In this document: piece by piece, positions 20,892 through 31,500 of the stretch
Layout of the letters: every line of letters starts with the position of its first letter
Position numbering within the stretch: the stretch's first letter is position 1
NCBI GenBank assembly: GCA_037044905.1
Contig: JBAOKB010000143.1
Span: 1 to 64,000 of the forward strand
Length of the DNA: 64,000 bases
From: Hortaea werneckii
Lineage: Eukaryota; Ascomycota; Dothideomycetes; Mycosphaerellales; Teratosphaeriaceae
Direction: 5' to 3'
Notes under the pieces: model-generated
The model's input: the letters and a program-made list of their open reading frames with translations, nothing else
The model's database searches: none
Told to the model about the DNA's origin: nothing
Program-made: the position numbers and the translations under genes

Positions 20892-22424
20892 CTAATTCCT
20901 CCAGATTCTAACAGCCTTGTCTTGCCCACCGCTTCCCACTCTGTCCCCATCGGGAGCCCAGTCCACCGCAAAGACTTCATCCTGATGCCCTGGCAAATTC
21001 TCCGCAAGCTTGCCCGTTCGCACATCCCAAGCCTTGAGTGTGGTGTCCTTGCTAGCACTGACCAGTAATCTGGTGTCAGCCGAGAAGGCGCACTGGTAGA
21101 CAGGACCAACATGGCCTCTCAATGTGGTGATGAACTTGCCATCCTTGGCAGACCAGAGCTTGACGTGATTGTCGAACCCGGCGGAAGCGACAAGCGTGCC
21201 ATCAGGAGAGAACGTGACGTGATTGACCTGCTTCTGATGTCCCACCATCCGCTGGATTGGCTTGGTAGACTTCGAAGGCTCCCACAGGTACATAGTGCAA
21301 TCGTCGCTGGCGGTTACTAGGCGCTCAATGCCAGCGGCCGGTTTGGAGGCCTCGTCGTACCGCTCCTTTGCTTTTCGGCGCTTCGCGTCCACTGTCTCCG
21401 GGACATTCTTCTTTCCTTTGTGATCGAAGTAGCCAGTCCTCAAAACGAAGTCCGTAGATAACGCCAGGTGGTTAACCCAATGAGCATGGGCATTCAGAGT
21501 GTGGATCAGCGTTCCTTTCGTCGCATCCCAAACCTTCACCGTCCGGTCATGAGACGCAGAGTAGATCTGTCCAGCACCGCCCCACTTGACGCACGAGACG
21601 CAACCTTTGTGGCCGGTCAGCGCCATATCCGTATTCCGACTGATAGCATCCCATATTCTGATTGTGTAGTCCCGTGATGCAGATGCCAGCCGCGGCCTAC
21701 CGGCCTCGCGCAGATGGTAGGGTTCCCATGACAGGCTGGTAATCCACTTCGTGTGCCCCTTAAGTGGTCCACCGAGCGGTGTACCTTTCTCCGGATCCCA
21801 TAGTCTGACGGAATTGTCCATACTACCAGTTGCAAGCATGCCGTCGTCCGGTGACCACGATACCGCAAGCACCCATCCTGTGTGCCCTTTCAAAGTGTGT
21901 TTGGGCGTCCCTGTATCGCAATCCCATATTCTTGCTGTCTTATCTCCGCCACCAGTCGCCAGTCTTGAAGAGGAGGCAGGCGAAAATGCTGCCGTGAGGA
22001 TTGCTTCTCCATGCCCCGTCACACTAGCGGAGCACCTTGTTACAGCTTTGACTTTGAAGACCGCTTCAGCTCTACAGGGGATGTTCAGCTGGATTTCTGA
22101 CGTCGCCGACCCGTCCACATGCGCCTTGACTATCTGATCTTGACTGAATTCTCCTTCACCTAGAGGATTGTAGAACCTGTACGGGAGACGCTCGTTCGGG
22201 TCCGTCTTGCCGTTGAGAGTGTTCAAAAGGACCGAGAGATTCTTGGGACTCAGCTCAGAGAGCGGGACGTTAACAACAGGGCCTTGTGGCGCCCCACTGT
22301 CTGCGTCGCGAAACTGGATGCGCTGGAAGCCCTCGGGGATCGTTGGTGGTTCCACAGGTTGAGCCGCGCGCTCAGCCTGCTCGCGCTTCTGCCGTTTAGA
22401 CGGCGGTGGGAGCACGGTCGCCAT
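20892..22424 (-). CDS. RSA4: Ribosome assembly factor Rsa4/Notchless, WD40 protein
   Basis: 510 aa, one exon, ATG at 22424. Seen: a basic start (PPPSKRQKRE), a ubiquitin-like NLE domain at about residues 33-115 (VNVPLSELSPKNLSVLLNTL, LPYRFY), then eight WD40 blades to the end with GHxx...WD repeats such as TGHGEAILTAAFSP, KGHTGWVLAVSWSPD and LPGHQDEVFAVDWAPDGDRV. Known: Rsa4 sits on the pre-60S particle in the nucleolus/nucleoplasm and its NLE domain is pulled by the Rea1/Mdn1 AAA ATPase to release assembly factors. The length matches yeast Rsa4 (515 aa). It is convergent with the F-box gene and divergent from MSH4. Confidence 0.95.
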   Translation of the reverse strand: MATVLPPPSKRQKREQAERAAQPVEPPTIPEGFQRIQFRDADSGAPQGPVVNVPLSELSPKNLSVLLNTLNGKTDPNERLPYRFYNPLGEGEFSQDQIVKAHVDGSATSEIQLNIPCRAEAVFKVKAVTRCSASVTGHGEAILTAAFSPASSSRLATGGGDKTARIWDCDTGTPKHTLKGHTGWVLAVSWSPDDGMLATGSMDNSVRLWDPEKGTPLGGPLKGHTKWITSLSWEPYHLREAGRPRLASASRDYTIRIWDAISRNTDMALTGHKGCVSCVKWGGAGQIYSASHDRTVKVWDATKGTLIHTLNAHAHWVNHLALSTDFVLRTGYFDHKGKKNVPETVDAKRRKAKERYDEASKPAAGIERLVTASDDCTMYLWEPSKSTKPIQRMVGHQKQVNHVTFSPDGTLVASAGFDNHVKLWSAKDGKFITTLRGHVGPVYQCAFSADTRLLVSASKDTTLKAWDVRTGKLAENLPGHQDEVFAVDWAPDGDRVGSGGQDKAVRIWRN

Positions 22425-23227
22425 ATCGAATGATGTCCGGCGACAGAGTCTGAAAATGCGTCCGGGCCAAGGTTAGGTTGCAAAGGTTCACATGATTGCA
22501 GGTTTGGACTGGGGAACTTTTTGAAATACTGCCAATCGATAAGGCTGAGGTGGCGCTAGCGCAGGCGGTGTGCTAACTCAATCCTGCTTCACTGCAGCAA
22601 CCACTTCACACCTCGATCTCCTATCCTCCTCCAGGCCCAGGGCACGAGCTCTTTGTATTCGACACTGCAGAGCACTTAGTACCCTTGTGCAGACACCGAG
22701 CCTCTGTCGGCATGCCCGATGCTCTCGAGAAGCTGGGCGAAGCGTCATAGAGAGCACCGGTCCATTATTGGCCCTTGCAAACAGGTAGATCAAGTGGATA
22801 TGCCGTCTTACCCATTCGAAGATGCTGCTCTCTTCAAGACATCGAATTGGTGGACATGCCCATGTGTGCCCGTCAGTCATAACAGTTGCTGGCTGCCCCT
22901 TGTGAAGACTGTGCCCATAGCGACTTGATCGTGGACACTTTTGAGGAGACTGTGATCAGGCCACAGGCGCTTTGATCTGCGACACAATGCCGCTTTTTCG
23001 CGTTGTTGAGCCCAGCGAAAACATGCTGCGAGGAAAGGTGAGCAGGTGATGTTCAAGTAAGGTAGGTAGGGAGGCCTTGAAGCCTCAGGCTTAGCCATTG
23101 CAACCTCATCTCATCTCGCCTCACCGCACCTTACCTTGCCTCACTTCGCCTCGCGTTGCGTCTACCCTCGAGCTCTCATTTCAAGAACCCTGCACCGCGA
23201 ACTCTTCCATCGCATAATTTGCTCAGC
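22425..23227. promoter_or_regulatory. Divergent region, RSA4 / MSH4
   Basis: 803 bp with no convincing gene; ORFs near 22570-22928 overlap on both strands. Just before MSH4 (about 23101-23156) lies a run of CCTCATC, CCTCACC and CCTTACC-like units, a pyrimidine-rich tract typical of fungal core promoters. Confidence 0.55.
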
Positions 23228-26080
23228 ATGGCGGGGCGTGGCAGCACAAACGAGCCTGAGAAATCGACCACCTCCTATAGTTTTGGCTCACACAGTCAAA
23301 ACGACAATACTTCCACACGCTACGCGAGCAGCCGAACCACTTCCTCTCAATTTATTAGCACCTCAAACCCGTACTATGAGAATGGTACTCAAGCTTCGAC
23401 TGTACAAAGACCGTACAATGGGCGCCGTAACGCCGGCAGACCAAGTACTGCCCGCCCAAGCACTGCTCGTCCACGCACTGGATATTCCACGTTAGGAGCT
23501 GAGAACCAGGAGATCATCTGCGCCATCAGTGAGTCTCGGGGCATCTCTCCTACAGTCGGACTGGCGTTCGTCAACCTAGACACCGGCGAAGCTGTGTTAA
23601 GCCAGATCAGCGACAGCCAAACCTATGTGCGAACCATACACAAGCTCATGGTCTATGCGCCTTCGATCATCTTGATTGTCTCTACAGCCAGCAATCCAAA
23701 GTCCAAGCTCTTCTCAATCGTAGAGGACGCACTTCTGGAAATGAACAGTAACATGGTCCTTCTTGACCGTCGCTATTGGGCCGAGACAACTGGTCTGGAG
23801 TACATTCAGCAGCTTGCCTTCCGTGACGATGTTGAAACCATCAAGACAGCCGTCAACGGCAACTACTACTCGGTTTGCTGTTTCGCTGCTGTCCTGAAGT
23901 ATGTTGAGCTAAGCCTGTCCAAGACATTCCCTCAACGTTCATTGCGCATGAAATATGAGCCCTCTGAAGGGTCAATGATGATAGATCTGTCCACCATCCG
24001 CTCCTTGGAACTGGTGCAAAATCTTCACTCTGCAAAATCCAAAGACTGCCTTTTCGGTTTGCTCAACCATACGCTGACACCGATGGGCAGCAGACTGTTG
24101 CGCAGCAGCATCATGCAGCCACTGACGAGTTCTGAGACCCTCAACATCCGATACGAGGCCCTCGAGGAGCTGAGCACTAAAGAGGAGATGTTTTTCGCTG
24201 TGAGGCAGGCACTCAAGCCCTTTCTTGACGAAGACAGAGTTCTGACCCAACTTATTCTCATTCCCACAGAACCTACCCTCAAAGATGCGGAGCAAGCTGT
24301 CAACAATGTTCTAATGTTGAAACACTTTGTCAGTCTCATTGACCCACTTGTCCGAGCGTTGGCAGGCGCGCGAGCTCCACTTCTACGAGAGATCTTGAGC
24401 CTATGCGCATCGGAACATGTAAACACGATCAAAGAACTAATTGACCACGCCATCAACGAGGACACCACATTCGCAAAGCAGCCACTTGACCTCCGTAATC
24501 AGCGAACGTATGCGGTGAAAGCTGGTGTTAACGGCTTGCTTGATGTGGCTCGACAGACATACAATGAGGCAATGTCAGATGCTTTGCAACACATCTCTCA
24601 GCTAGCGGAAGAGAATACCCTCTCCTTGCAGACTAAATTCGACCAGACCCGTCAGTTCTACATCCGTCTTCCGGCAGACGAGCTGGTAGATCGAAACCTA
24701 CCACCCGTGTTCATCAACGTGTACAAGAAGAACAACATGATCGAATGTCAGACGCTGGACCTGTTGAAACGAAACCAGAAGATATCTGATGCCCACACGG
24801 AGGTCCTGTTGATGAGCGACGCTGCTGTGAGGACACTGACGGCAGACGTCAGAGAGTATATGTCGACGGCCTTCAAGATCTGCGAAGGCATTGCCATGCT
24901 AGACATGCTCGCCTCTTTCGCCCAAGTCGTCACAAGCCAAGAGTACGTCCGTCCCACGATTTCATCAACTCTCGCGATCCGAGCCGGTCGTCATCCAATT
25001 CGCGAGAAGATCCAGACTTCCAAGTTCGTTCCAAACGACGTGTACGCCACCCAGCAAACCCGCTTCCAGATCCTCACAGGCTGCAACATGAGTGGCAAAA
25101 GTACATATATTCGGTCTGTTGCATTGATGGCGGTCATGGCTCAGATTGGAAGCTTCGTACCCGCAGAATATGCTGCTTTTCCAATCACCCGCCAACTCTT
25201 CGCGCGAGTGTCAATGGACGATAATATTGAAGCCAACGTCTCAACGTTTGCAGCCGAGATGCGAGAGACGGCGTTCATACTACGCAATGTTGACCGCCAG
25301 AGCATGGTCATAATCGACGAGCTTGGTCGCGGCACGAGTACCCGTGACGGTCTGGCAATCGCTCTATCTATCGCCGAAGCGCTCGTAGAAAGCAGGGCTC
25401 TTGTCTGGTTCGCGACTCATTTCCGTGACCTCGCAACTATCATGGCCGAGCGCAACGGTGTGGTCAATTTCTATCTTTCTGTTGACTCCAGTCAAGAGAA
25501 GAAGATGGAGATGCTATACCGGGTTTCATCCGGTACTGTGCAAGAGCAACACTACGGTCTCAAACTGGCAAAAGTAGTGCCTCTGCCGCAGGATGTCGTG
25601 GAACATGCTGAACATGTGGTGGACACTCTTGAGCTGAGAAAAGCTAGGGGTCAGGCAAAGACTATGGCTATTGTGAACGCGCGTAGACGCAGGCTATTGT
25701 TGAACCTCAAAGAACATCTCCAGCAGGCGCACGAAGGACACATGAACGACGCTACTTTGAAGCAGTGGCTGTTGGACCTTCGGAAGGAGTTTGTAGTGAG
25801 GATGTGCGCCCTGGATGAGGAAGCTAGACAGATCCAGCGCGGTGCGACTGACGAAGAAATCGCAGAAGATGAGAATGCCAACAATGACGAAGGTACCGGA
25901 GACAGTCAGCATGCTGTACCGAGCAGTCCCAATGTCTCTGGACATAGCAGCAGAGCCGCGACAAGGAGCGCAGGTAGTTCGTCCATGTCAGAAGACTCAC
26001 CCCGCTTTCATGTTGTCCAGACCTCTTCGGTGGGAGGGAGTCGCCACCTTTACAGTGCGGACAGTGCAGAAGATGGATAG
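23228..26080 (+). CDS. MSH4: Meiotic MutS homolog MSH4
   Basis: 950 aa, no intron, ATG at 23228 (MAGRGSTNEP). The frame is open further upstream only from a non-ATG codon. Seen: a low-complexity N-terminus, then connector, lever and clamp domains without the mismatch-binding domain I, then the ABC-type ATPase with Walker A GCNMSGKST (K624) and Walker B IIDELGRGTS (D697, E698), and an acidic/serine tail. The start of the conserved part (ICAISESRGISPTVGLAFVN) is MSH4-like. Known: MSH4 pairs with MSH5 as a clamp on Holliday junctions and promotes crossovers; it does not repair mismatches. Its intact state suggests the fungus keeps meiosis, in line with the RIP signal, which is a sexual-cycle process. 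Confidence 0.93.
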   Translation: MAGRGSTNEPEKSTTSYSFGSHSQNDNTSTRYASSRTTSSQFISTSNPYYENGTQASTVQRPYNGRRNAGRPSTARPSTARPRTGYSTLGAENQEIICAISESRGISPTVGLAFVNLDTGEAVLSQISDSQTYVRTIHKLMVYAPSIILIVSTASNPKSKLFSIVEDALLEMNSNMVLLDRRYWAETTGLEYIQQLAFRDDVETIKTAVNGNYYSVCCFAAVLKYVELSLSKTFPQRSLRMKYEPSEGSMMIDLSTIRSLELVQNLHSAKSKDCLFGLLNHTLTPMGSRLLRSSIMQPLTSSETLNIRYEALEELSTKEEMFFAVRQALKPFLDEDRVLTQLILIPTEPTLKDAEQAVNNVLMLKHFVSLIDPLVRALAGARAPLLREILSLCASEHVNTIKELIDHAINEDTTFAKQPLDLRNQRTYAVKAGVNGLLDVARQTYNEAMSDALQHISQLAEENTLSLQTKFDQTRQFYIRLPADELVDRNLPPVFINVYKKNNMIECQTLDLLKRNQKISDAHTEVLLMSDAAVRTLTADVREYMSTAFKICEGIAMLDMLASFAQVVTSQEYVRPTISSTLAIRAGRHPIREKIQTSKFVPNDVYATQQTRFQILTGCNMSGKSTYIRSVALMAVMAQIGSFVPAEYAAFPITRQLFARVSMDDNIEANVSTFAAEMRETAFILRNVDRQSMVIIDELGRGTSTRDGLAIALSIAEALVESRALVWFATHFRDLATIMAERNGVVNFYLSVDSSQEKKMEMLYRVSSGTVQEQHYGLKLAKVVPLPQDVVEHAEHVVDTLELRKARGQAKTMAIVNARRRRLLLNLKEHLQQAHEGHMNDATLKQWLLDLRKEFVVRMCALDEEARQIQRGATDEEIAEDENANNDEGTGDSQHAVPSSPNVSGHSSRAATRSAGSSSMSEDSPRFHVVQTSSVGGSRHLYSADSAEDG

Positions 26081-26665
26081 AGCGGCCACTCGAAGTGTGA
26101 CAGGAAACACTTCAACATGGCACGAACATCCGTTGAATCATTGAAAGCGTAGCGATGGTTCTCTAGAAGATAGCCATTTGCTTGGGAAGGCATGGATTCT
26201 TGCTTCAATAGACTTACAGTCCAACGGATCCAAAAAGGGAGAGAACGAGTTGCTGAAATGCATACCCTCTATCGAATTTGCAAGCACATAGAACATCTCA
26301 AAGATCGCTTTCCCACGTTATGCACTCCTTCATCTTCTCGCATCACCATTGGTCGTACCTCGTGCACCATCCATGTGCTACGGGCCCCAACCAGGGACTC
26401 CGCGGAGCCATCATGCATGGACTGCTGCCGTCCTCTTCGTCATCGTGCTTGCTCTTGGCGCGTGGTGTACTCATTGAAATCGCTTTTGTGGCTGCTCGCG
26501 CCGCTGCTCACGCCTCTGTTCACGCCTCTGTTCACGCCTCGATCGTAGTACTTACCTTTTTGAAATCTCGCTATTGTGGAACCCTCCTTGAAGTAAAGGA
26601 CTCGCTCACATAAAGTCGTCACTGTACAACATTAGCCAAGTTATCCATGTATAAGTCGAGGGCAG
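26081..26665. other. Convergent 3' region, MSH4 / HCR1
   Basis: 585 bp, no supported gene. It holds a small minisatellite of the 12-mer CTGTTCACGCCT (three near-perfect units around 26505-26541). Confidence 0.55.
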
Positions 26666-27487
26666 TTAGACATACTCTTCCAGACCATCGTCGTAAGCCA
26701 TAGTGTCTGCTCGGCTGGCCATACCCTTGTCGGCGTTCAGAGTCGTCTTGGTCTTGGCGGCCTTGGACTTCTTGTTGGTCTTGTCCGCGCTCTTCTCCTC
26801 CTTCATCTTCTCGTTGCTGAGAGTGCTGAGCGAGCTGGCGACCTTCTTGATCTGGTCGCTGTTCATTTCCTTGCACAGCTGCTTCACCAACTCCGGCATC
26901 ATGATCGCATACTGCGGCTTCTTGCTGTTGGCCGTGAGGAGGGGCACGAGGGTCTCGCGCAGCTTCTGGAACTGCAAAGGAGTCTGCGGCTTGAAGACAG
27001 AGAGACTGGAGAGGTCGATGGCTTGCGTAGGGTCAGATTCATCGGTGACCGTGACCGGCTTGGCACCTCGGTTGGGGTTGATGCCAATGCCAGCGAAGAG
27101 GTCCTCAGCGTGCTGAAGATCACTCTCCTTCTCACTGGCCTTGGCTTTAGCGCGACGAGTGCCCTCGTCTTCATCTTCGCTGTCGTCTTCAAGAAGTGAC
27201 TCCTTCTTGCGCCTGTTCTCCTCGATGCGGTCTTCGATACGCTGGCTCTTGGACTTCTTGTTGGCTTTCGCCTCGGCGTCAGCCTTGGCCTTTGCGTCAG
27301 CCGCCTTCTTCGCCTTCTCGCGCTCCTCTTCGGAGTCTTCGTCGTTCTCCCAGTCGTCTAGTACTTCCTCTTCCTCCTCGTCTTCGAATCTGCGACGGGG
27401 TGCGACAGCCGGGGCAGGCGGCGAAGATCCTTCGCTGCTGTCGGACTCCTCCTCTTCCCAGCTGGTTGGGGCTTTGCTTGGTGCCAT
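26666..27487 (-). CDS. HCR1: Translation initiation factor eIF3 subunit j
   Basis: 273 aa, one exon, ATG at 27487 (MAPSKAPTSWEEEE). Seen: an acidic N-terminus with EEEEEVLDDWENDEDSEEE, a K/A-rich coiled coil (about residues 55-125), the sequence DLQHAEDLFAGIGI, a helical core LQFQKLRETLVPLL...MPELVKQLCKEM, and a lysine-rich end finishing DDGLEEYV. These are the marks of eIF3j/Hcr1. Known: it binds the 40S decoding centre, helps eIF3 recruitment and start-site selection, and aids 18S rRNA maturation and ribosome recycling. Length is close to yeast Hcr1 (265 aa). Confidence 0.95.
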   Translation of the reverse strand: MAPSKAPTSWEEEESDSSEGSSPPAPAVAPRRRFEDEEEEEVLDDWENDEDSEEEREKAKKAADAKAKADAEAKANKKSKSQRIEDRIEENRRKKESLLEDDSEDEDEGTRRAKAKASEKESDLQHAEDLFAGIGINPNRGAKPVTVTDESDPTQAIDLSSLSVFKPQTPLQFQKLRETLVPLLTANSKKPQYAIMMPELVKQLCKEMNSDQIKKVASSLSTLSNEKMKEEKSADKTNKKSKAAKTKTTLNADKGMASRADTMAYDDGLEEYV

Positions 27488-28593
27488 GATTGCGCGAGTT
27501 GGGCGACGGGTTACTCAGGATTTGCTGAGTATGGTGGGGCAATCCGATTTCGGATGGGCTCTTTGTTGGGAGCGGTGGTGCGAGCTATGGGAGACGTGAG
27601 GTGTCAAATAGACCCTGTGCGCGCGAGCGTCGAGCGGAAGAAAAGGAATACTATCGTTAGGGAGTGTGAGAAAAGTAAGGGGTGACGTTTGGGGAGAAAG
27701 TCGAAAGTGGGAGAGGAAGTATGACTGAAAGCGTGGGGCGCACGGGCCATATGCACGACATTTCGGGCATCACGTACGAATAAGGTATGCATGTGGATGT
27801 AATGGATGCATACAGCGCTATGTCCTATTACCGAGGACGAGGTCCATGAACAGACAAAGGAAGGAAGATCAACCATTGGTAAGCCAGCAGCATAGATATT
27901 TCTTCCCAAGATGATTTCCTCGTCTTGGCCGAATGATTGAATGTATTACTGTTTATGGGATCGGCACGTGATTTACCAGCAGACATAAAAATGTCGAGAA
28001 ACGGATTCCCATATGCACACTACACGTTGGGAAAATAGAGTCTTGGGGCCCGGAAGAGGGCTGCAAATGGTTTCGTTCGGTTACTCCAGCCAGGCGCAAC
28101 AATGTTATCGAGGCAATACCTAGGTAATCGTAGAAATTCCTTTCATAAGTCTCATCACTCCCCCTCCCGATCCCGTCCAGTGCAGTCCGCAAGTCCGCCG
28201 GCGGTTAAGCCCGCTGACTTGTCGTCATTGATGTATGCCTGAGGCTAACTAGCGGCTCCATCCGTTCGCGTGGCATCCGGCCGGGGGACAGCTTGCTTGC
28301 GTAGGAGCTCTTGGGAGCGGAAGCGATCCTGGAAGTTATTGAGGCGCCTCCTTACTACTATCATCACCACCACCTCCACCTCCACCACCCCAAATTTCCG
28401 CTCCACCTCATCAGTCACGCCGTAACGATCCCCCTTTCATTCCTTTGCCGCCGCCTGTTTGTATAGCCGCGTGTCTTCGCGACGCACATCGACTCTCCGC
28501 GGCCAAGTGGCCGGAAGCGTTCTCAGGAGCATACCTAGGCTGCTGCGCCCAAACGTAATTGATGCGGTAGATCCATTGACATAGTACCCCATC
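27488..28593. promoter_or_regulatory. Divergent region, HCR1 / clathrin heavy chain
   Basis: 1.1 kb with no convincing gene; a minus-strand ORF at 27604-27909 has no domain. A CACCACCACCTCCACCTCCACC stretch (split across 28365-28390) is a likely polypyrimidine leader of CHC1. Confidence 0.5.
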
Positions 28594-31500
28594 ATGGCGC
28601 CGCTACCCACCAAGTTCACCGAGCAATTGCAGCTCAATGCCGTCGGCGTTCAGGTAAGATATCGCGAGCCAACATCGCTGCGCCGGCTGTGAGGCTAGGC
28701 CAATGCTGACCACAAACAACATCAACAGCAACAATCCATTGGCTTCAACTCGTGCACTCTCGAATCAGACAACTTTGTCTGCATACGGCAGCAAGCCGAA
28801 GGCAGCGCTCAGCCCGAAGTCCTCATTGTCAACCTCAAGAATGGCAACAACGTCATGCGCCGGCCCATCAAGGCCGACAGCGCCATCATGCACTGGAACA
28901 AGGAGATCATCGCGCTCAAAGCCGGCGGCAAGACATTGCAGATCTTTGACCTGGCGCAGAAGAGCAAGATTAAGAGCACGACAATGACCGAAGATGTAGT
29001 CTTCTGGAAATGGTTCAGTGAGACCTCGCTGGGTTTGGTGACGGACACGAGCGTATACCACTGGAACATCTTCGATCCCGCCCAGGTGTCCCCTCAGAAG
29101 ATGTTCGAGCGTAACCAGAACCTTTCCGGCTGCCAGATTATCAACTACCGCGTAGACGATGACGAGCAGTGGATGGTTGTCGTTGGTATCTCGCAGCAGC
29201 AAGGCCGGGTGGTTGGCAGCATGCAGCTGTACTCCAAGGCACGCGGTATCAGCCAGTCCATCGAGGGACATGCTGCTGCCTTTGGCAAACTTCGCCTGGA
29301 GGACGCGCCAGCAGATAGCAAGCTGTTTACCTTTGCCAACCGCACCCAGACTGGCGCGAAGCTACACATTGTCGAGGTCGACCACCAGTCACCGAACCCG
29401 GTCTTCCAGAAGAAGGCTGTAGACATCTACTTCCCAGCTGAAGCGACCAACGACTTCCCGGTGTCCATGCAGGTCTCCCAGAAGTATAAGGTCATTTACC
29501 TCGTCACGAAATACGGTTTCATCCACCTCTACGATCTCGAGACGGGGACTACAATCTTCATGAACCGGATATCTAGCGACACCATTTTCACCACCGCATC
29601 TGATTCTGAAGGCTCCGGTATCGTGGGCGTCAACCGCAAGGGCCAAGTTTTGTCAGTAAGCGTGGACGAGAGCACAATTATCCCCTACCTCCTTCAGAAC
29701 CCAGAGAATGGAGAGCTGGCCTACAAGTTGGCATCAAGAGCAGGACTGCCGGGTGCGGACAACCTTTACCAGCAGCGCTTCGATCAACTGCTCACAATGG
29801 GCGACTATCAAAACGCTGCGAAGACTGCCGCAAACTCGCCGCAAGGCTTCCTGCGTACGCCCCAGACGATCGAGCGCTTCAAGTCAGTGCCTCAGCAACA
29901 AGGTCAGCTTTCTGTCATCCTCCAATACTTTGGTATGCTGCTAGACAAGGGCAAGCTGAACCAGCACGAGACACTGGAGTTGGCACGCCCGGTGTTGCAA
30001 CAGAACCGCAAGCACCTGCTCGAGAAGTGGATGAAGGAGGGCAAGCTTGGCTGTTCTGAGCAGCTCGGTGATTTGGTGCGCATCCACGATGTCACATTGG
30101 CACAACAGATTTACCAGGAGGCTGGTGCTTCGCAGAAGGTCATTGCCGCCATGGCAGAATCCGGCAACTTCGATCAGATTTTGCCATACTCCCAGTCGGT
30201 TGGATACACGCCAGATTTCAACTCGCTCATCCAGCATGTAACCAGAGTGAACCCGGAGAAGGGCGCTGAATTTGCCACCAACATCGCACGCGAAGACCCG
30301 AGCCTCATCGACATTGATCGCACCGTCGACATTTTCCAGTCCCAGGGAATGGTCCAACAGGCAACCGCTTTCTTGCTTGATGTCCTTAGCGCTAACAAGC
30401 CAGAGCAAGGCCATCTCCAAACACGACTGCTCGAAATGAACCTGATGAACGCTCCACAGGTCGCGGACGCCATTCTCGGCAACGAAATGTTCTCGCATTA
30501 CGACAGGCAACGTGTCGCGCAGCTCTGTGAGAACTCTGGCTTGATGACTCGCGCTCTTGAGCATTACGAAGACCCCGCTAGCATCAAGCGATGTATCGTG
30601 CAGACCGACAAGATTCCGGAGGAGTTCCTCATTAATTACTTTGGACGTCTGACCGTCGAGCTTGGTCTAGAGTGCTTGGATGAGATGATGAAGGTGAACA
30701 TCCGCCAGAACCTCCAGGCCGTCATCAACATCGCCAAGAAGTACAGTGACCTCTTTGGTCCAACGCGGATCATCGATCTTCTCGAGAAGTACCGGACTGC
30801 CGAAGGTCTGTACTTTTATCTGGGCGGCATCGTCAACATCACCGAGGACAAGGATGTTACGTACAAGTACATCGAGGCCGCTACGCGCATGGGTCAGCTG
30901 AACGAAGTCGAGCGTATTTGCAGAGAATCCAACAGCTACGACCCAGAGCGAGTGAAGAACTTCTTGAAGGAGCAGCAACTTACTGAGCAACTGCCGCTCA
31001 TTATTGTCTGTGACCGCTTCAACTTCATCCACGACCTCGTACTGTACCTCTACAAGAACCAGCAGTTCAAGTCGATTGAGGTATACGTACAGCGCGTCAA
31101 CCCAACTAGGACCCCGGCCGTCATCGGTGGTCTGTTGGATGTTGACTGTGACGAGAATATCATCAAGGGCCTGCTCAACTCTGTCTCTCCTCAGTCCATT
31201 CCGATTGATGAGCTGGTCGGTGAAGTTGAATCACGCAACCGTCTGAAGCTTCTGCTGCCGTTCCTTGAGGCTACCCTCGCTGCTGGAAACCAACAGCAAG
31301 CTGTGTACAATGCCCTGGCAAAGATCTACATCGACAGCAACAACAACCCGGAGAAGTTCCTCCAGGAGAACGACATGTACGATACGCTTCAGGTCGGAAA
31401 GTACTGTGAGAAGCGCGACCCCAACTTGGCCTTTATTGCATACTCCAAGGGTCAGAATGACCTTGAGCTTATCAACATTACGTCGGAGAACAGCATGTTT